34,353 nucleotides of DNA from Candidatus Omnitrophota bacterium (GCA_018812705.1 JAHJCZ010000041.1:1-34353); one strand, 5' to 3'; shown: positions 15,071 through 24,833, counted from the first letter of the stretch. Made by a program: numbers and translations. Notes: generated by a model from the sequence alone, not told the origin.

Positions 15071-15820
15071 TTATTTTTCTATCATTGGAACAAAACGGAC
15101 GGGAATAAGTGATTTTTTTTGAATACCAGACCTTGTTTTGGTTATAAGCACCAGCTCCTGATCAAAAGAACCTACGGGTATTATCATCCTGCCACCTTCT
15201 TTTAGTTGTTCAACAAGCTTTCTGGGTATTTGTGGTGGAGCAGCTGTGACAATAATGGCATCATAAGGCGCATGTTCCTCCCACCCCTGATACCCGTCAC
15301 CACATTTAACTGAAATATTTTTGTATCTTAATTTACTCAATAATTTTTCAGAGCTAATACATAATTCATCGAGAATCTCAATTGTATATACCACATCAGC
15401 AAGCTCAGCTAGAACTGCCGCTTGATAACCTGATCCTGTTCCGATCTCAAGAACTTTATCAAGCTTATTTAAATTTAGCTGCTCTGTCATATATGCAACT
15501 ATATATGGTTGCGATATTGTTTGTCCATATCCGATCGGAAGAGGATAATCCTCGTAAGCAAACTCTTGCTGTTCTTTGGGAACAAAAAGATGTCTATCCA
15601 CTTTAAGCATAGCCTTTAAAACCTTGCTATCCTTAATTCCTCTGTTGGTAATCTGCGTCTCAACCATTGCTTCTTTTTTTAAAATATAATCATGCATCTT
15701 TGAATGGTCCGTAAAAACGATTTTATCAATAAGATCTTTTTCATATATATCGGTAATAACTTTATAAATACCAAATATGGAAATAAGAACAAGTAATATA
15801 ATTATAATAATTCTTTGCAT
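15071..15820 (-). CDS. pcm: Membrane-anchored protein-L-isoaspartate O-methyltransferase
   Basis: The enzyme methylates abnormal L-isoaspartyl residues in aged proteins, using S-adenosylmethionine, so that they can be repaired. The core matches the family: VDRHLFVP (74-81), the ISQP loop (102-105) after LPIGYGQT, SAM motif VLEIGTGSGYQ (123-133), then YDAIIVTAAP, and GGRMIIPVG near the end. At 249 residues it is longer than the usual 210-220. The extra N-terminus is a hydrophobic helix (residues 2-19) that would anchor it or send it out of the cytoplasm. Envelope-targeted Pcm forms exist in other bacteria, but how methyl donor would reach such an enzyme is unclear. It lies 20 bases upstream of the EamA gene. 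Confidence 0.92.
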   Translation of the reverse strand: MQRIIIIILLVLISIFGIYKVITDIYEKDLIDKIVFTDHSKMHDYILKKEAMVETQITNRGIKDSKVLKAMLKVDRHLFVPKEQQEFAYEDYPLPIGYGQTISQPYIVAYMTEQLNLNKLDKVLEIGTGSGYQAAVLAELADVVYTIEILDELCISSEKLLSKLRYKNISVKCGDGYQGWEEHAPYDAIIVTAAPPQIPRKLVEQLKEGGRMIIPVGSFDQELVLITKTRSGIQKKSLIPVRFVPMIEK

Positions 15821-15857
15821 AAAAACGTATCAATCTAAGATTATAGAGTGTTTTTGG

Positions 15858-16232
15858 CTAAAGATTTTCTCCAATAAAAACACCTAAGCGAAGAACAAGA
15901 AAGCCAACTATTAGGCTTAAAAATACGTTCAAAAAAGCCCTGGTTGTTTCACCATCCTTCATAAGATTAGCAGTCTCGAGAATAAAAGCCGAAAATGTAG
16001 TAAATGCCCCGCAGAACCCTATAATTAAAAGCAACTTCAAATTTGGTGTTAATAAATATTTCGATTCAGATAGAGTCGCGAGAACACCAACAATAAAACA
16101 ACCCAATAAATTGACCAACATAGTTCCATAAGGAAATTCTGATCCTGCAGATCTATATACTAATGTTGACAATAGATATCTTGATACTGTACCAAATGCT
16201 CCACCAACGCATAACAATAGAACTTTTGTCAT
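15858..16232 (-). CDS. crcB: Fluoride ion channel FluC/CrcB
   Basis: A 124-residue protein with four membrane helices that releases fluoride from the cell as a dual-topology dimer. Family marks are GGAFGTVSRYLLS near the N-terminus, FPYGTMLVNLLGCFIVG (the asparagine of the pore and the turn after it), and GFCGAFTTFSAF with the TTFS phenylalanine and threonine track. The length is normal for the family. It begins 27 bases after the CNT nucleoside transporter gene stops, and the two may be co-transcribed. No fluoride riboswitch (crcB motif) was seen upstream. Confidence 0.95.
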   Translation of the reverse strand: MTKVLLLCVGGAFGTVSRYLLSTLVYRSAGSEFPYGTMLVNLLGCFIVGVLATLSESKYLLTPNLKLLLIIGFCGAFTTFSAFILETANLMKDGETTRAFLNVFLSLIVGFLVLRLGVFIGENL

Positions 16233-16259
16233 AAAATCAATCCCCTCTAGATAGTTGTA

Positions 16260-17564
16260 TTATAACAGAAGTGACCCCTGAGTAAAAAATATTCCTGCGA
16301 CAGCTGCCGTCATCAAACATCCAAGCGTCGCAGCTATCAGAGCTCTTAGTGCCACAGACGCAATTACACTTGTTCTTGATGGCGCTAGCGCAGATATCCC
16401 TCCCACAAAAATTGCCATTGAAGGCAAGTGCGCAAATCCGCACAAAGCATAGGAAGCCAGAACAAAAGATCTGGGGCTAGACGAAATATTCTCTCCCATA
16501 ACCCTCGCAAGATCCTGATAAGCAACTACCTCAGTTACTACAACTCTTTCCCCAATTATCTTCGAAATAATTCCAGCATCAGCAGCAGGAATTCCTATTG
16601 CTAGAGTAAAAGGATAGAATATATATCCGAAAATGCTCTTTAAAGAAAAATCGATTTCTGAACCCACTATTACGCAAATTTTGCTGCCTATAAAAGCAAG
16701 CCCTAGATCTACCAACGCAACAAGTCCAAGAACGGCAATAAGCAGTGCAGATATACCTACAATCATCTTAACTCCAGAATTTGCTCCATTGATAATTGCT
16801 TCAAACAAACTATTATCCTTTTCATAATGAGGCTTAATATTCTCACCTAATGTCTTTGGAACTTCGCACTCTGGCAACAAGATCTTTGACATTACAAGTG
16901 CTGCAGGTGCAGAAAGAAACGATGCCGATATCAAATGTGCAGCAATTGAAGGAAATTGATCTTGCAAGAATAATACATATAGAACTAAAACGTTCGAAGC
17001 TACCGTTGCCATACCAACCGTTAATACAGTACAAAGTTCAGATGCAGTCATTTCATTAAGATGAGGCTTTATCGTTAATGCAGATTCAATTCCAACAAAA
17101 ATATTGCTGGCTGCCGAAAGTGATTCTGCCCCGGAGATCTTCATTAATTTTGTAAAAACATAAGCAAATCCACGGATAATTATCGGCATTATATTGAAAA
17201 AATATAATATAGATATCAATGAAGAAAAGAAAATAATTGTTGGGAAAGCCTGAAAAGCTAAAATAAAACCAAGCGAGGTTTCACCACTTGCATTTACTTG
17301 TCCAGGCCCCAATGCAAGCCTGCCAAAAAGGAAATGCGCCCCTGCTGTTGATGAATTCAATATCTTTATTACAATATCATTCAAAAATAAAAAGAATTTT
17401 GAACCTGCCGGTACAATAAAAATAAACAAGGCCATTGCAAGCTGGATTACGATACCCCAGCATATCAATGACCAATTCATTTTCTTTCTATCTGATGAAA
17501 AACACCATGCAAATAAAAGCAATAATAACATTCCGCAAAAACTAATAAAATTATAAATATCCAT
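16260..17564 (-). CDS. nupC: Concentrative nucleoside transporter (CNT/NupC family)
   Basis: A 434-residue inner-membrane protein that imports nucleosides with sodium or protons. The N-terminal helices and the gate/core motifs of the family are present: SNIFVGIESALTIKP (the conserved acidic residue of the nucleoside site) followed by NEMTASELCTVLTVGMATVA, and the C-terminal GFAHLPSMAIFVGGISALAP. The middle motif is one residue shorter than the common GxTEAPLLIRP form, which may mark a bacterial subfamily. GAGAGG lies 8-9 bases before the ATG. Its downstream neighbour is crcB. Import rather than de novo supply of nucleosides fits a small or dependent cell, but that is inference. Confidence 0.9.
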   Translation of the reverse strand: MDIYNFISFCGMLLLLLFAWCFSSDRKKMNWSLICWGIVIQLAMALFIFIVPAGSKFFLFLNDIVIKILNSSTAGAHFLFGRLALGPGQVNASGETSLGFILAFQAFPTIIFFSSLISILYFFNIMPIIIRGFAYVFTKLMKISGAESLSAASNIFVGIESALTIKPHLNEMTASELCTVLTVGMATVASNVLVLYVLFLQDQFPSIAAHLISASFLSAPAALVMSKILLPECEVPKTLGENIKPHYEKDNSLFEAIINGANSGVKMIVGISALLIAVLGLVALVDLGLAFIGSKICVIVGSEIDFSLKSIFGYIFYPFTLAIGIPAADAGIISKIIGERVVVTEVVAYQDLARVMGENISSSPRSFVLASYALCGFAHLPSMAIFVGGISALAPSRTSVIASVALRALIAATLGCLMTAAVAGIFFTQGSLLL

Positions 17565-17587
17565 TTTAAAAACCTCTCATTTAAGGA

Positions 17588-18586
17588 CTATTCTTGAGCA
17601 CCTTTTTCTTTCAAATAATCAATTATATTCTGATCACCAGATTTGATTGCTAACATTAATGGGGTCATTTTAAACATGCCGGTCAAATGAATGTCCGCAC
17701 CGTTTTCAACCAGTATCTTTACGATCTCAAACTGGTCTAAAAAATCTTCATTTGCATTACTAATAGCTTCGGAAAGTGCTGTATAACCATTTTCATTTAT
17801 CAAATTAACTTCTGCTCCTTGTTCAATCAACATTTTAACAATATCTACTTGCCCCCACCAACTCGCCTCCATCAATAAAGTTTTACTTTGATAAGGTCCC
17901 GGCCCATTTATATCAGCTCCATTAGCTAACAGATATTCAACAACCTCTTTGCAACCAGATCTTGCTGATAGAAATATTGCACTTTTGGATAACTTTCCTT
18001 GTTTCTTCATTAAATATTTCAAGATCTCTAAATTTCCAGAATAAGCTGCAATGTCAGCTGCAGTCTCAGATTCTTCTGGCAAACGCGACCAACCTTTTTC
18101 ATTTACTTTGGCACCTTTTTGTATCAACAATTTTACAATATTCAGATCACCTTTATATACACCTGTCATCAATGGAGTCCACTGCCAATTAACAGATATA
18201 CCATGAATAACAAGCTGTAGTCCCTTAACATTAACGTCTGCTCCTGATCTAATTAAAACTTCTGCTGCATCCATATTTTCAAGAGCTATAGCATTGATCA
18301 GAACGGAATTTGAAAAAGAACTGATATGATTAACATCAGCGCCTTCCTTTATCAAATACTCGATCATCTTGATCTTGTTTCCTGCAACTGCAGCTCCAAG
18401 GGCTTGGTCCAATTTATGCTGATCAGATTCTTGAGCCAAAAGAGCTTTAACAACCTCAATATTCCCGCTTCTAGCTGCAGAAAATAATCCACCTTGTTCA
18501 TATTGGGCAATTACTTTCTTAGGCAAGATAAAGAAAGCAGTAAAAAATAAAATGGCATGAATTAATACAAACTTTTTTTGATACAT
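17588..18586 (-). CDS. Exported ankyrin-repeat protein
   Basis: A 332-residue protein. A signal peptide (hydrophobic residues 6-20, probable cut after VIAQ near 28) is followed by about eight ankyrin repeats covering the rest. Examples are GNIEVVKALLAQ, KIKMIEYLIKEGADVN, MDAAEVLIRSGADVNVKG, DLNIVKLLIQKGAKVN, CKEVVEYLLANGADINGPG and FEIVKILVENGADIHLTG. Ankyrin stacks bind proteins; an exported one should act in the periplasm, at the surface or outside. No other domain is attached. It ends 23 bases before the CNT gene starts. The partner is unknown. Confidence 0.88.
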   Translation of the reverse strand: MYQKKFVLIHAILFFTAFFILPKKVIAQYEQGGLFSAARSGNIEVVKALLAQESDQHKLDQALGAAVAGNKIKMIEYLIKEGADVNHISSFSNSVLINAIALENMDAAEVLIRSGADVNVKGLQLVIHGISVNWQWTPLMTGVYKGDLNIVKLLIQKGAKVNEKGWSRLPEESETAADIAAYSGNLEILKYLMKKQGKLSKSAIFLSARSGCKEVVEYLLANGADINGPGPYQSKTLLMEASWWGQVDIVKMLIEQGAEVNLINENGYTALSEAISNANEDFLDQFEIVKILVENGADIHLTGMFKMTPLMLAIKSGDQNIIDYLKEKGAQE

Positions 18587-18650
18587 AAACGCTTATTTCA
18601 AAACTTTATTAAATATTTAGAATATATGACGTGAATGGTCAATTAATGGA

Positions 18651-19055
18651 CTAATTTTTATTAACAGCTATATTGATCTCTTTTCTGATCACACTCAATA
18701 ATTTCCTTTGATGAAGAGGTTTTGCAAAGGCACGAAATAAACGACCATCAACATCTATTTGTTCATCTCCTTTATCCGTCTCAACACCCATTGTAACTGT
18801 TATACAAACGATAGGAATGCCTTTCGTCTCAGGATCATTAACTATCTGCCTTATTACTTGAACACCATTAATATCAGGGAGCATAAGGTCCATTAATACA
18901 AGATCTGGCTTTTCAGCCTTTGCCTTAGTGAATCCATCCTCACCGGTTCTTGCAAAAATCGAAACATAGCCATCCATCTTGAGCCATTTTTCCAGCACCT
19001 TTACCATGCTTGGATCATCATCAACAATAAGTATTTTTCTCACAACTTTAGCCAT
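18651..19055 (-). CDS. Single-domain response regulator
   Basis: A 134-residue receiver domain without an output domain. It has the acidic pocket in ILIVDDDPSM, the phosphorylated aspartate in LVLMDLMLPDING, the switch threonine in IVCITVT and the conserved lysine in FAKPLH. The ATG at 19055 is preferred to a TTG at 19067 because the family starts just ahead of the first strand. CheY-like proteins of this kind relay phosphate or control a partner directly. It is encoded 130 bases downstream of the giant protein with two histidine-kinase modules and may be its target. The sensor kinase at 25386-27026 is the other candidate. Confidence 0.9.
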   Translation of the reverse strand: MAKVVRKILIVDDDPSMVKVLEKWLKMDGYVSIFARTGEDGFTKAKAEKPDLVLMDLMLPDINGVQVIRQIVNDPETKGIPIVCITVTMGVETDKGDEQIDVDGRLFRAFAKPLHQRKLLSVIRKEINIAVNKN

Positions 19056-19185
19056 TTTGCGTCCCAATAGAATTAGTCAACTATCAAATACTTATAAAAA
19101 TCTTAACATGGAATAAGTTCATCAGCTACTTTTTTTCAACAATTCTACAATTATTTTCAAAAAGTCCACCGTTAATTCATAGCAT

Positions 19186-22100
19186 TTATTGCCCTATAAG
19201 AATAGCTGCATTAGATATCGGTACGATCTGTATTATCACAGGAGAAAAACCTAAGATCGTAATATTCTCATATCCATTCATATCAAAACTGAATTCAAAT
19301 CCAGCGCCATCCCCAGTTGTCTCAATATCTAAATTACGAGTATTAAGGTCAATACCACCCACGCTACTGCCATCAACATCGCTTTCTACAATTGGAGACT
19401 CGCCCGCTAAACCTAATCGCATAAACGAAGTGATCAGGCTCTCAAGCTCATCTCTCTTCCTAAATCTTTCCCTTGCAGTTTGAGTCCTTTCATAAAGCTG
19501 AGTTCGATCCGACAATTCAACAGCTATTGATGAAAGCTCCAAAGACATATGGATGTCTGTAGTACCAACAATCATATCTTCCCCTTCAACATTGCTACTC
19601 CCTTGAGAAAAGAAAAATCCAAAATGAATATCATTAAAACTGAGCTGATCCGTAAAAGTATGCCTCATCATTTTAAGCTTTTGTCCGCTTCCAACATACT
19701 CATCCAAAAATAGAACCTTCTCATAATTTCTTAAATCATTAATATCTATTCCCTCGTCATCTAAAGCTACTTGAAGGATATCCTCCTTTTTCCATGCAGG
19801 AGTTATTATCTCCAAAGCAATCTGATCCTTATACAAAGTTTTATTTACTTCTCCACTAAGAGCTATCACCCTCGGCATTGCTTCTTCAGGATATATGTGC
19901 TCCCAGGTTTCTTCAAACATAATTTTGCTCAACATCGAACTATATCCAGAAATTAAAACAGTCGTAAGCCCCTCTAATTTATCATGCACTTGTGTAACAA
20001 GACTTCTTGCTGCTTGTACAATAGCTTCCCCATCCTCTTCATCCACTCCCAAAACTCCTGCCTCTTCAGCAAATTCATTACCGAACATTGATGTATCCGA
20101 ATTTTCAATAAAATCAAACTCGACATCTACAGTTGCATCTTCAATATAATTAACCTGCGATACTTTAGGAATTGTAATAGTGAATGTGGTTATATCAGGC
20201 CTACTATCCAACTCTAAGCTTCCTCCAAGTTGCTTTACTCGTGCACGCACAAGCGTTAAACCATATCCTGCTCCACCCTGAACACCTTCGCCTTTTTCTT
20301 CTGTTATACCACCCATAGTTAATAGTTTTAATTGGCCTGATGCGTCTTTAGTAAGAGCATCTATATCCCCTTCAGAAACAGCTTCAAATCCATCCAAAGC
20401 ACCATAAAACTCACCAGCCATATAACTTCCATCAGAAGTATCTATGAATAATGCTCCGCTATTTGCTGCTTTCTTTGCTTTATTGATAAGTTTATTCCAA
20501 TCAATACCTCCTTGATTAGAAACAATAAAACGAACGTCACCACTTTCTACCTGATCAAATTTGACTAAAATATCATCCTCTTTCTGAGCCTCAACAGCAT
20601 TATCAATAAGTTCATTTGCTATCTCAGCAAAAAGATATTTAATGCTTCCAGCCACATCTTCTGAAAAACTTCCCGTAATCGGATTAATTGAAATATCACC
20701 TTTAATTGAATAACGATTCTTAACGGTTTCTCTCACTGCACTTAAAATTGCGTCCTTTGCACTAAATGATTTTATTGCACCACTATCAATTTTATCCTTC
20801 TCATTGCCCAGCATTGAAGCATCAGAATAATCAGTCCTTGATATCCTGTAATAGAACAAACGTCCTGCTTTCCAGGCTTCCGGAGAACTATAATTTTCTT
20901 CAACTACTCTTTTAGTCCGAAATTGACTTGAATCAATTCCAACAGGTCCAAAACCGCTAATAATAGTAGTTCGTATTTCTCCTTCGGAAGATAAAAGAGA
21001 AAATAGATCCTCAAGATGTTGTGTAACTTCTGCTCTCGGCCCATCCTTAAAATAATGACTAAGTCCAAGATTGCTATAAATCAAATCTATCTTTTTAGTT
21101 ATTCCTGCATCACTCATTAATTTCTCATAAATTGCTTTAAAATTATTAGGAGTATCTAATATAAAAGTCACACTGTTCTGTACATTGTGCCAGTTTACCG
21201 GGATTTGATTGGCAAAGGCAATTATTTTTACATTTCGAATTCCTTGATCCCCTAGCTCTCGAGCAAGCCCAATTACTCCAACTGCATCACCTGTGCCCCA
21301 ATCAACAACAACGATCGGTTCAGCATCAGCGTCTGTACTTGCACCTAATTCAATAAGCTTACTCATTATTCCATATCGGCCATTAAGCGTTGCAAAGGGC
21401 GTATCAGTTGTTACCCAACTTCTCCCTGTATCAAATAAAGATGTAACCCCATTGTTATCTCTAACTTCATAAAATTTCTGTTCAGTCAGCATTCTTTGAA
21501 AATCATTGCCACTCAGAGTTGAGTATATTTTTGCTCCTCCAGCTAAGTCTGCCACTTTCACATCAAACAAAATAGCTCTATCTGTTTTTGATCCTTCTTC
21601 ATTCTGAATCACAGGAAGAGTTATTCTAAATATTGCACCCACTTTTATTCCACCGTCATTTGTCTCCTTCCAATTTTCTGCAGTAATAGTCCCCCCATGA
21701 TCCTCAATAATCTTTTTGCTCAATACAAGGCCTACTCCTGTTCCATACTCTCCTTTTGTTGAAACGAATTCCTCAAAAACAGCATTTGGATCATCTAATT
21801 GAATACCCCCTCCTGTATCTTTAAAAACTATTTCCAAAATATTACTATCGACTAACTCTGAAGTAACCTCCAGCCTCCCCCTCTGAGGCATAGCTTCATT
21901 AGCATTCTTGAGAACATTTACCAGTACTTCAGAAAATCTCAATTCATCCACCTCAAGAGTTACATCTGCCTGGTCCAGATCCTCAAAACTTAATAATATA
22001 TCTACTTCACCCTTAGATTCTCTATCTGATAAACGCTCCAATCCTGAAGCAGACTTGGGAACACCTCTTACCGCACTGTTGAAAATTCCCGGAAAATTAA

Positions 22101-24783
22101 CTTTCGTTTTATACAAATTCTCATCGAACACTCTATTTAAGTATTCATAAAAACGCGTATATGTGTTAATCATTCTTTTAAGATTATCTCTTGCCTCTTC
22201 AAAATCAGGATTATTTTTCATTGCCCCAAACAGTGAAGAAAGATACATCAATACATCCAGCCTGTTATCAATCACACTCTGCTTAAATTCTTCAAACTCA
22301 GTGGCAATCTCACGCCTATCAAAGCCCGCTTCTCTTTCTTCAAATATAAAATTTATTCTCGGATTAAGTCCTGCAACAAAATCAAGAACCCTTACATAAT
22401 TATCATCCTGATTCACAAATTCTTCATGATCCATCATCAGTAAGTCTTTATAGCTAAGAAGTGGCCCACTAATATTCCCTAATTCATGTCGAAGAATATG
22501 CCGCATTTCATAAAGTTGCTCTCCTCTTTTTTCCAACTCTTCAGAAAGCATAGAATGATCAGTTCCAGTCTTTTTTTCTTCAGTTGCAACCCGAGTAATA
22601 GGTAAAAATATTCTAAAAATAGCACCTTTTTCTTGCACTTCACCCTGATCATTGGTTTCCTCCCAATTATCAGCAGTTATCGTGCCTCCATGATCTTGGA
22701 CAATACTCTTACTTAAAGCCAATCCTATACCAGTCCCAAACTCGCCTTTGGTAGTTACAAAAGCCTTAAAAACATCATTTGGATTTTCAAGTGTAATCCC
22801 TCCACCATTATCTTTGATCGTTATCACTAAACTTTTTTTGCTTAAGGAAATATTCGAACTAATATCAATCCAACCACCATCAACAAGTTTTTCATTGGCA
22901 TTTTTTAAAATATTGGCAAAAACCTCCGTCATTCTCAAATTATCAACTTCCAAAACATATCCTTTAGAGTCAAGGTCTACTAAATTTTGATTAACCTGAA
23001 CTTTTCCTTCACTTTTTCTTGCGATTAATCTTTCTACACCAGAATCAGAAGCTGGAACAGTATTTATAGTGTGATACATCATAAAAGATAGATCAGTTTT
23101 CTCCTTCTTCAAATTCTTATCAAGAATTCTATCCAAATACTCGCTAAAGAGGCTATAAGTAGAAAGTATTCTATCAATGTAAGCTTGATACATTGATCCT
23201 TTTTCTCTTCCCTCAAAAGCATTCCTTAAACTCCTAAGCACAAGGTCCATCTGTACTTTATTCTTATTAACACTTGCCCTAAATCCTTCAAATGACCAAT
23301 ACAATTGAATATTGTCATGAATGCCGTCTTTCGGTTTAAATATATCTTGGAGATTTGGATTGATTGAAGAAATAAAATCAAAGGCCCTTTTATAATCATC
23401 ATTACCCTCAATAAGTTCTTTGTTTTCTTGATAGATCAACCCTCTATACCCATCAAGCGCATGGCTCATATTCCCTATTTCGTGAAAATGATGATGCCTC
23501 ATTCCCCACAAACTTTCTCCATAGGCATTAGTCTCCTCGCCAGAAAGCATTGCCGTAGCAGGGGATGTATCTTCTGAATTATTTTCAATCTCCGGTGTAA
23601 CATTGATCTGTGCAATTACCGGTTCTTTTGCATTAATATCTTGCACTCTTCCATTATTCTCAACAATAGCACCAACTTTTGTAAGCCCTGTTCCCCCTGA
23701 AAAATACTTTCTAGGAATTATCTGTTGTGTGGTGTAATCATATTCTTCTTTAATATAATCATAAACTCCGTCCTGAAATGCTTTTAAATACTTGCTGTAA
23801 ATTTTCTCTTTTACTTCTTTGTCCTCAACATCAACCCCTTTGATCTTATTTTGATCTAGATAAAGCTTCCCGAACATACTTTCTTTTAAGTTACGTTTAA
23901 ACCAGGTTGCCAGTATTAGAGAGTTATAGATTTGGCGAAGAGATGCAAAATTCTTTCCTTCGTTTACTTCCTTTTCAATTGCAGGTATAACTACCTCCCT
24001 CAATATTTGAGTTGATAGCTCAACCTTTTCATCTTTATTTTCTTGTTCTGCACCTAGGCTGGAACTCTTAAAGTCCTTCTGATGAGGCATAGCTATACCT
24101 GCCTGCCGATAGGCAAGATAATCTTCCTCTAGCATAACTTTTAGCTTACTGTTTGTTACATAGGCAACCTCTCCCTCTTCATAGATCACAGCTTTTTCTG
24201 GTATTATCCAGATCTTATTAAAGGTCTCAACAGGAATATCCGTAGTGCCAAACTTTTCTTGAGCTTCAGAGTACACTCTCTCCCAGAACTCGCTGCCAAT
24301 TTCATCTTCCGGATAAAGCAAAGAAGCGGTTAATTGCTTTAAAATATAATCCTGCGCTAAAAGGTCCCGGCCCATCTCAGTTTCACCAAAAGTTTTTGGG
24401 ATAATACGATCTTTTTCATATGGGGATAAATTGACCCAAAGATCTTCGTCAGGAATTGTTAATGAGGCGAGAAAGTATTTTACCAATTTTGAAACTTCAG
24501 CTTCAAGTTCATCTCCTTGATAGCCAGAATCACCTTTATCGATAATAAAGTCAAATTTGAAAGGTTCTTGGGGATATATCTTGATCCCCTTTAAAATTAC
24601 CGGAACATATTGAGGAGTTAAATATACTATAGAATTGGTCAATGCTAGCTCAGAAAAAACCTGCACTTGCGCCTGCCCAATGGGCATAACTATCAATTGA
24701 AGGGCAATTACTGCGAATAAAAGCCATGTTGTGGCTCTACCAAAAATAGATCTCTCTGTACTTATTTGTTTGTGAATAACCAT
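19186..24783 (-). CDS. Giant multidomain protein with tandem histidine-kinase modules
   Basis: A 1865-residue protein. Residues 15-39 are a signal or anchor helix. Residues 50-365 form a domain (WVNLSPYEKDRIIPKTFGET, RQIYNSLILATW, IIPRKYFSGG) that I recall as shared N-terminally by many Omnitrophota proteins. Two kinase modules follow. The first has H434 in HEIGN, N628 in NILKNAN, DNGGGI (658-663) and GTGIGLALSK (683-692). The second has H766 in HELGN, N960 in NVLKNAN, DTGGGI and GTGVGLVLSK (1014-1023). Both have 194 residues between histidine and asparagine, so they are a tandem duplication. Next is a methyltransferase-like region (VVVDWGTGDAVG, 1158-1169), then a third, divergent HATPase (ELIDNAVEAQ 1391-1400, GYGLTLVRARV 1506-1516). 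A phosphoribosyltransferase-like loop (VLFLDEYVGSGQKL, 1690-1703) precedes a hydrophobic tail (1841-1865). No clear ribosome site precedes the ATG. If exported, kinase access to ATP is a puzzle. Confidence 0.85.
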   Translation of the reverse strand: MVIHKQISTERSIFGRATTWLLFAVIALQLIVMPIGQAQVQVFSELALTNSIVYLTPQYVPVILKGIKIYPQEPFKFDFIIDKGDSGYQGDELEAEVSKLVKYFLASLTIPDEDLWVNLSPYEKDRIIPKTFGETEMGRDLLAQDYILKQLTASLLYPEDEIGSEFWERVYSEAQEKFGTTDIPVETFNKIWIIPEKAVIYEEGEVAYVTNSKLKVMLEEDYLAYRQAGIAMPHQKDFKSSSLGAEQENKDEKVELSTQILREVVIPAIEKEVNEGKNFASLRQIYNSLILATWFKRNLKESMFGKLYLDQNKIKGVDVEDKEVKEKIYSKYLKAFQDGVYDYIKEEYDYTTQQIIPRKYFSGGTGLTKVGAIVENNGRVQDINAKEPVIAQINVTPEIENNSEDTSPATAMLSGEETNAYGESLWGMRHHHFHEIGNMSHALDGYRGLIYQENKELIEGNDDYKRAFDFISSINPNLQDIFKPKDGIHDNIQLYWSFEGFRASVNKNKVQMDLVLRSLRNAFEGREKGSMYQAYIDRILSTYSLFSEYLDRILDKNLKKEKTDLSFMMYHTINTVPASDSGVERLIARKSEGKVQVNQNLVDLDSKGYVLEVDNLRMTEVFANILKNANEKLVDGGWIDISSNISLSKKSLVITIKDNGGGITLENPNDVFKAFVTTKGEFGTGIGLALSKSIVQDHGGTITADNWEETNDQGEVQEKGAIFRIFLPITRVATEEKKTGTDHSMLSEELEKRGEQLYEMRHILRHELGNISGPLLSYKDLLMMDHEEFVNQDDNYVRVLDFVAGLNPRINFIFEEREAGFDRREIATEFEEFKQSVIDNRLDVLMYLSSLFGAMKNNPDFEEARDNLKRMINTYTRFYEYLNRVFDENLYKTKVNFPGIFNSAVRGVPKSASGLERLSDRESKGEVDILLSFEDLDQADVTLEVDELRFSEVLVNVLKNANEAMPQRGRLEVTSELVDSNILEIVFKDTGGGIQLDDPNAVFEEFVSTKGEYGTGVGLVLSKKIIEDHGGTITAENWKETNDGGIKVGAIFRITLPVIQNEEGSKTDRAILFDVKVADLAGGAKIYSTLSGNDFQRMLTEQKFYEVRDNNGVTSLFDTGRSWVTTDTPFATLNGRYGIMSKLIELGASTDADAEPIVVVDWGTGDAVGVIGLARELGDQGIRNVKIIAFANQIPVNWHNVQNSVTFILDTPNNFKAIYEKLMSDAGITKKIDLIYSNLGLSHYFKDGPRAEVTQHLEDLFSLLSSEGEIRTTIISGFGPVGIDSSQFRTKRVVEENYSSPEAWKAGRLFYYRISRTDYSDASMLGNEKDKIDSGAIKSFSAKDAILSAVRETVKNRYSIKGDISINPITGSFSEDVAGSIKYLFAEIANELIDNAVEAQKEDDILVKFDQVESGDVRFIVSNQGGIDWNKLINKAKKAANSGALFIDTSDGSYMAGEFYGALDGFEAVSEGDIDALTKDASGQLKLLTMGGITEEKGEGVQGGAGYGLTLVRARVKQLGGSLELDSRPDITTFTITIPKVSQVNYIEDATVDVEFDFIENSDTSMFGNEFAEEAGVLGVDEEDGEAIVQAARSLVTQVHDKLEGLTTVLISGYSSMLSKIMFEETWEHIYPEEAMPRVIALSGEVNKTLYKDQIALEIITPAWKKEDILQVALDDEGIDINDLRNYEKVLFLDEYVGSGQKLKMMRHTFTDQLSFNDIHFGFFFSQGSSNVEGEDMIVGTTDIHMSLELSSIAVELSDRTQLYERTQTARERFRKRDELESLITSFMRLGLAGESPIVESDVDGSSVGGIDLNTRNLDIETTGDGAGFEFSFDMNGYENITILGFSPVIIQIVPISNAAILIGQ

Positions 24784-24833
24784 AATTAGAATGATTAAGA
24801 TTAATACTAATAGAGAGCAAAATTTATATCAAA

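Noticed and set aside
16237-16443. A 68-codon minus-strand cysteine-rich frame at the end of the CNT gene.
   Set aside because: It is an out-of-frame reading of the conserved CNT C-terminal motif.
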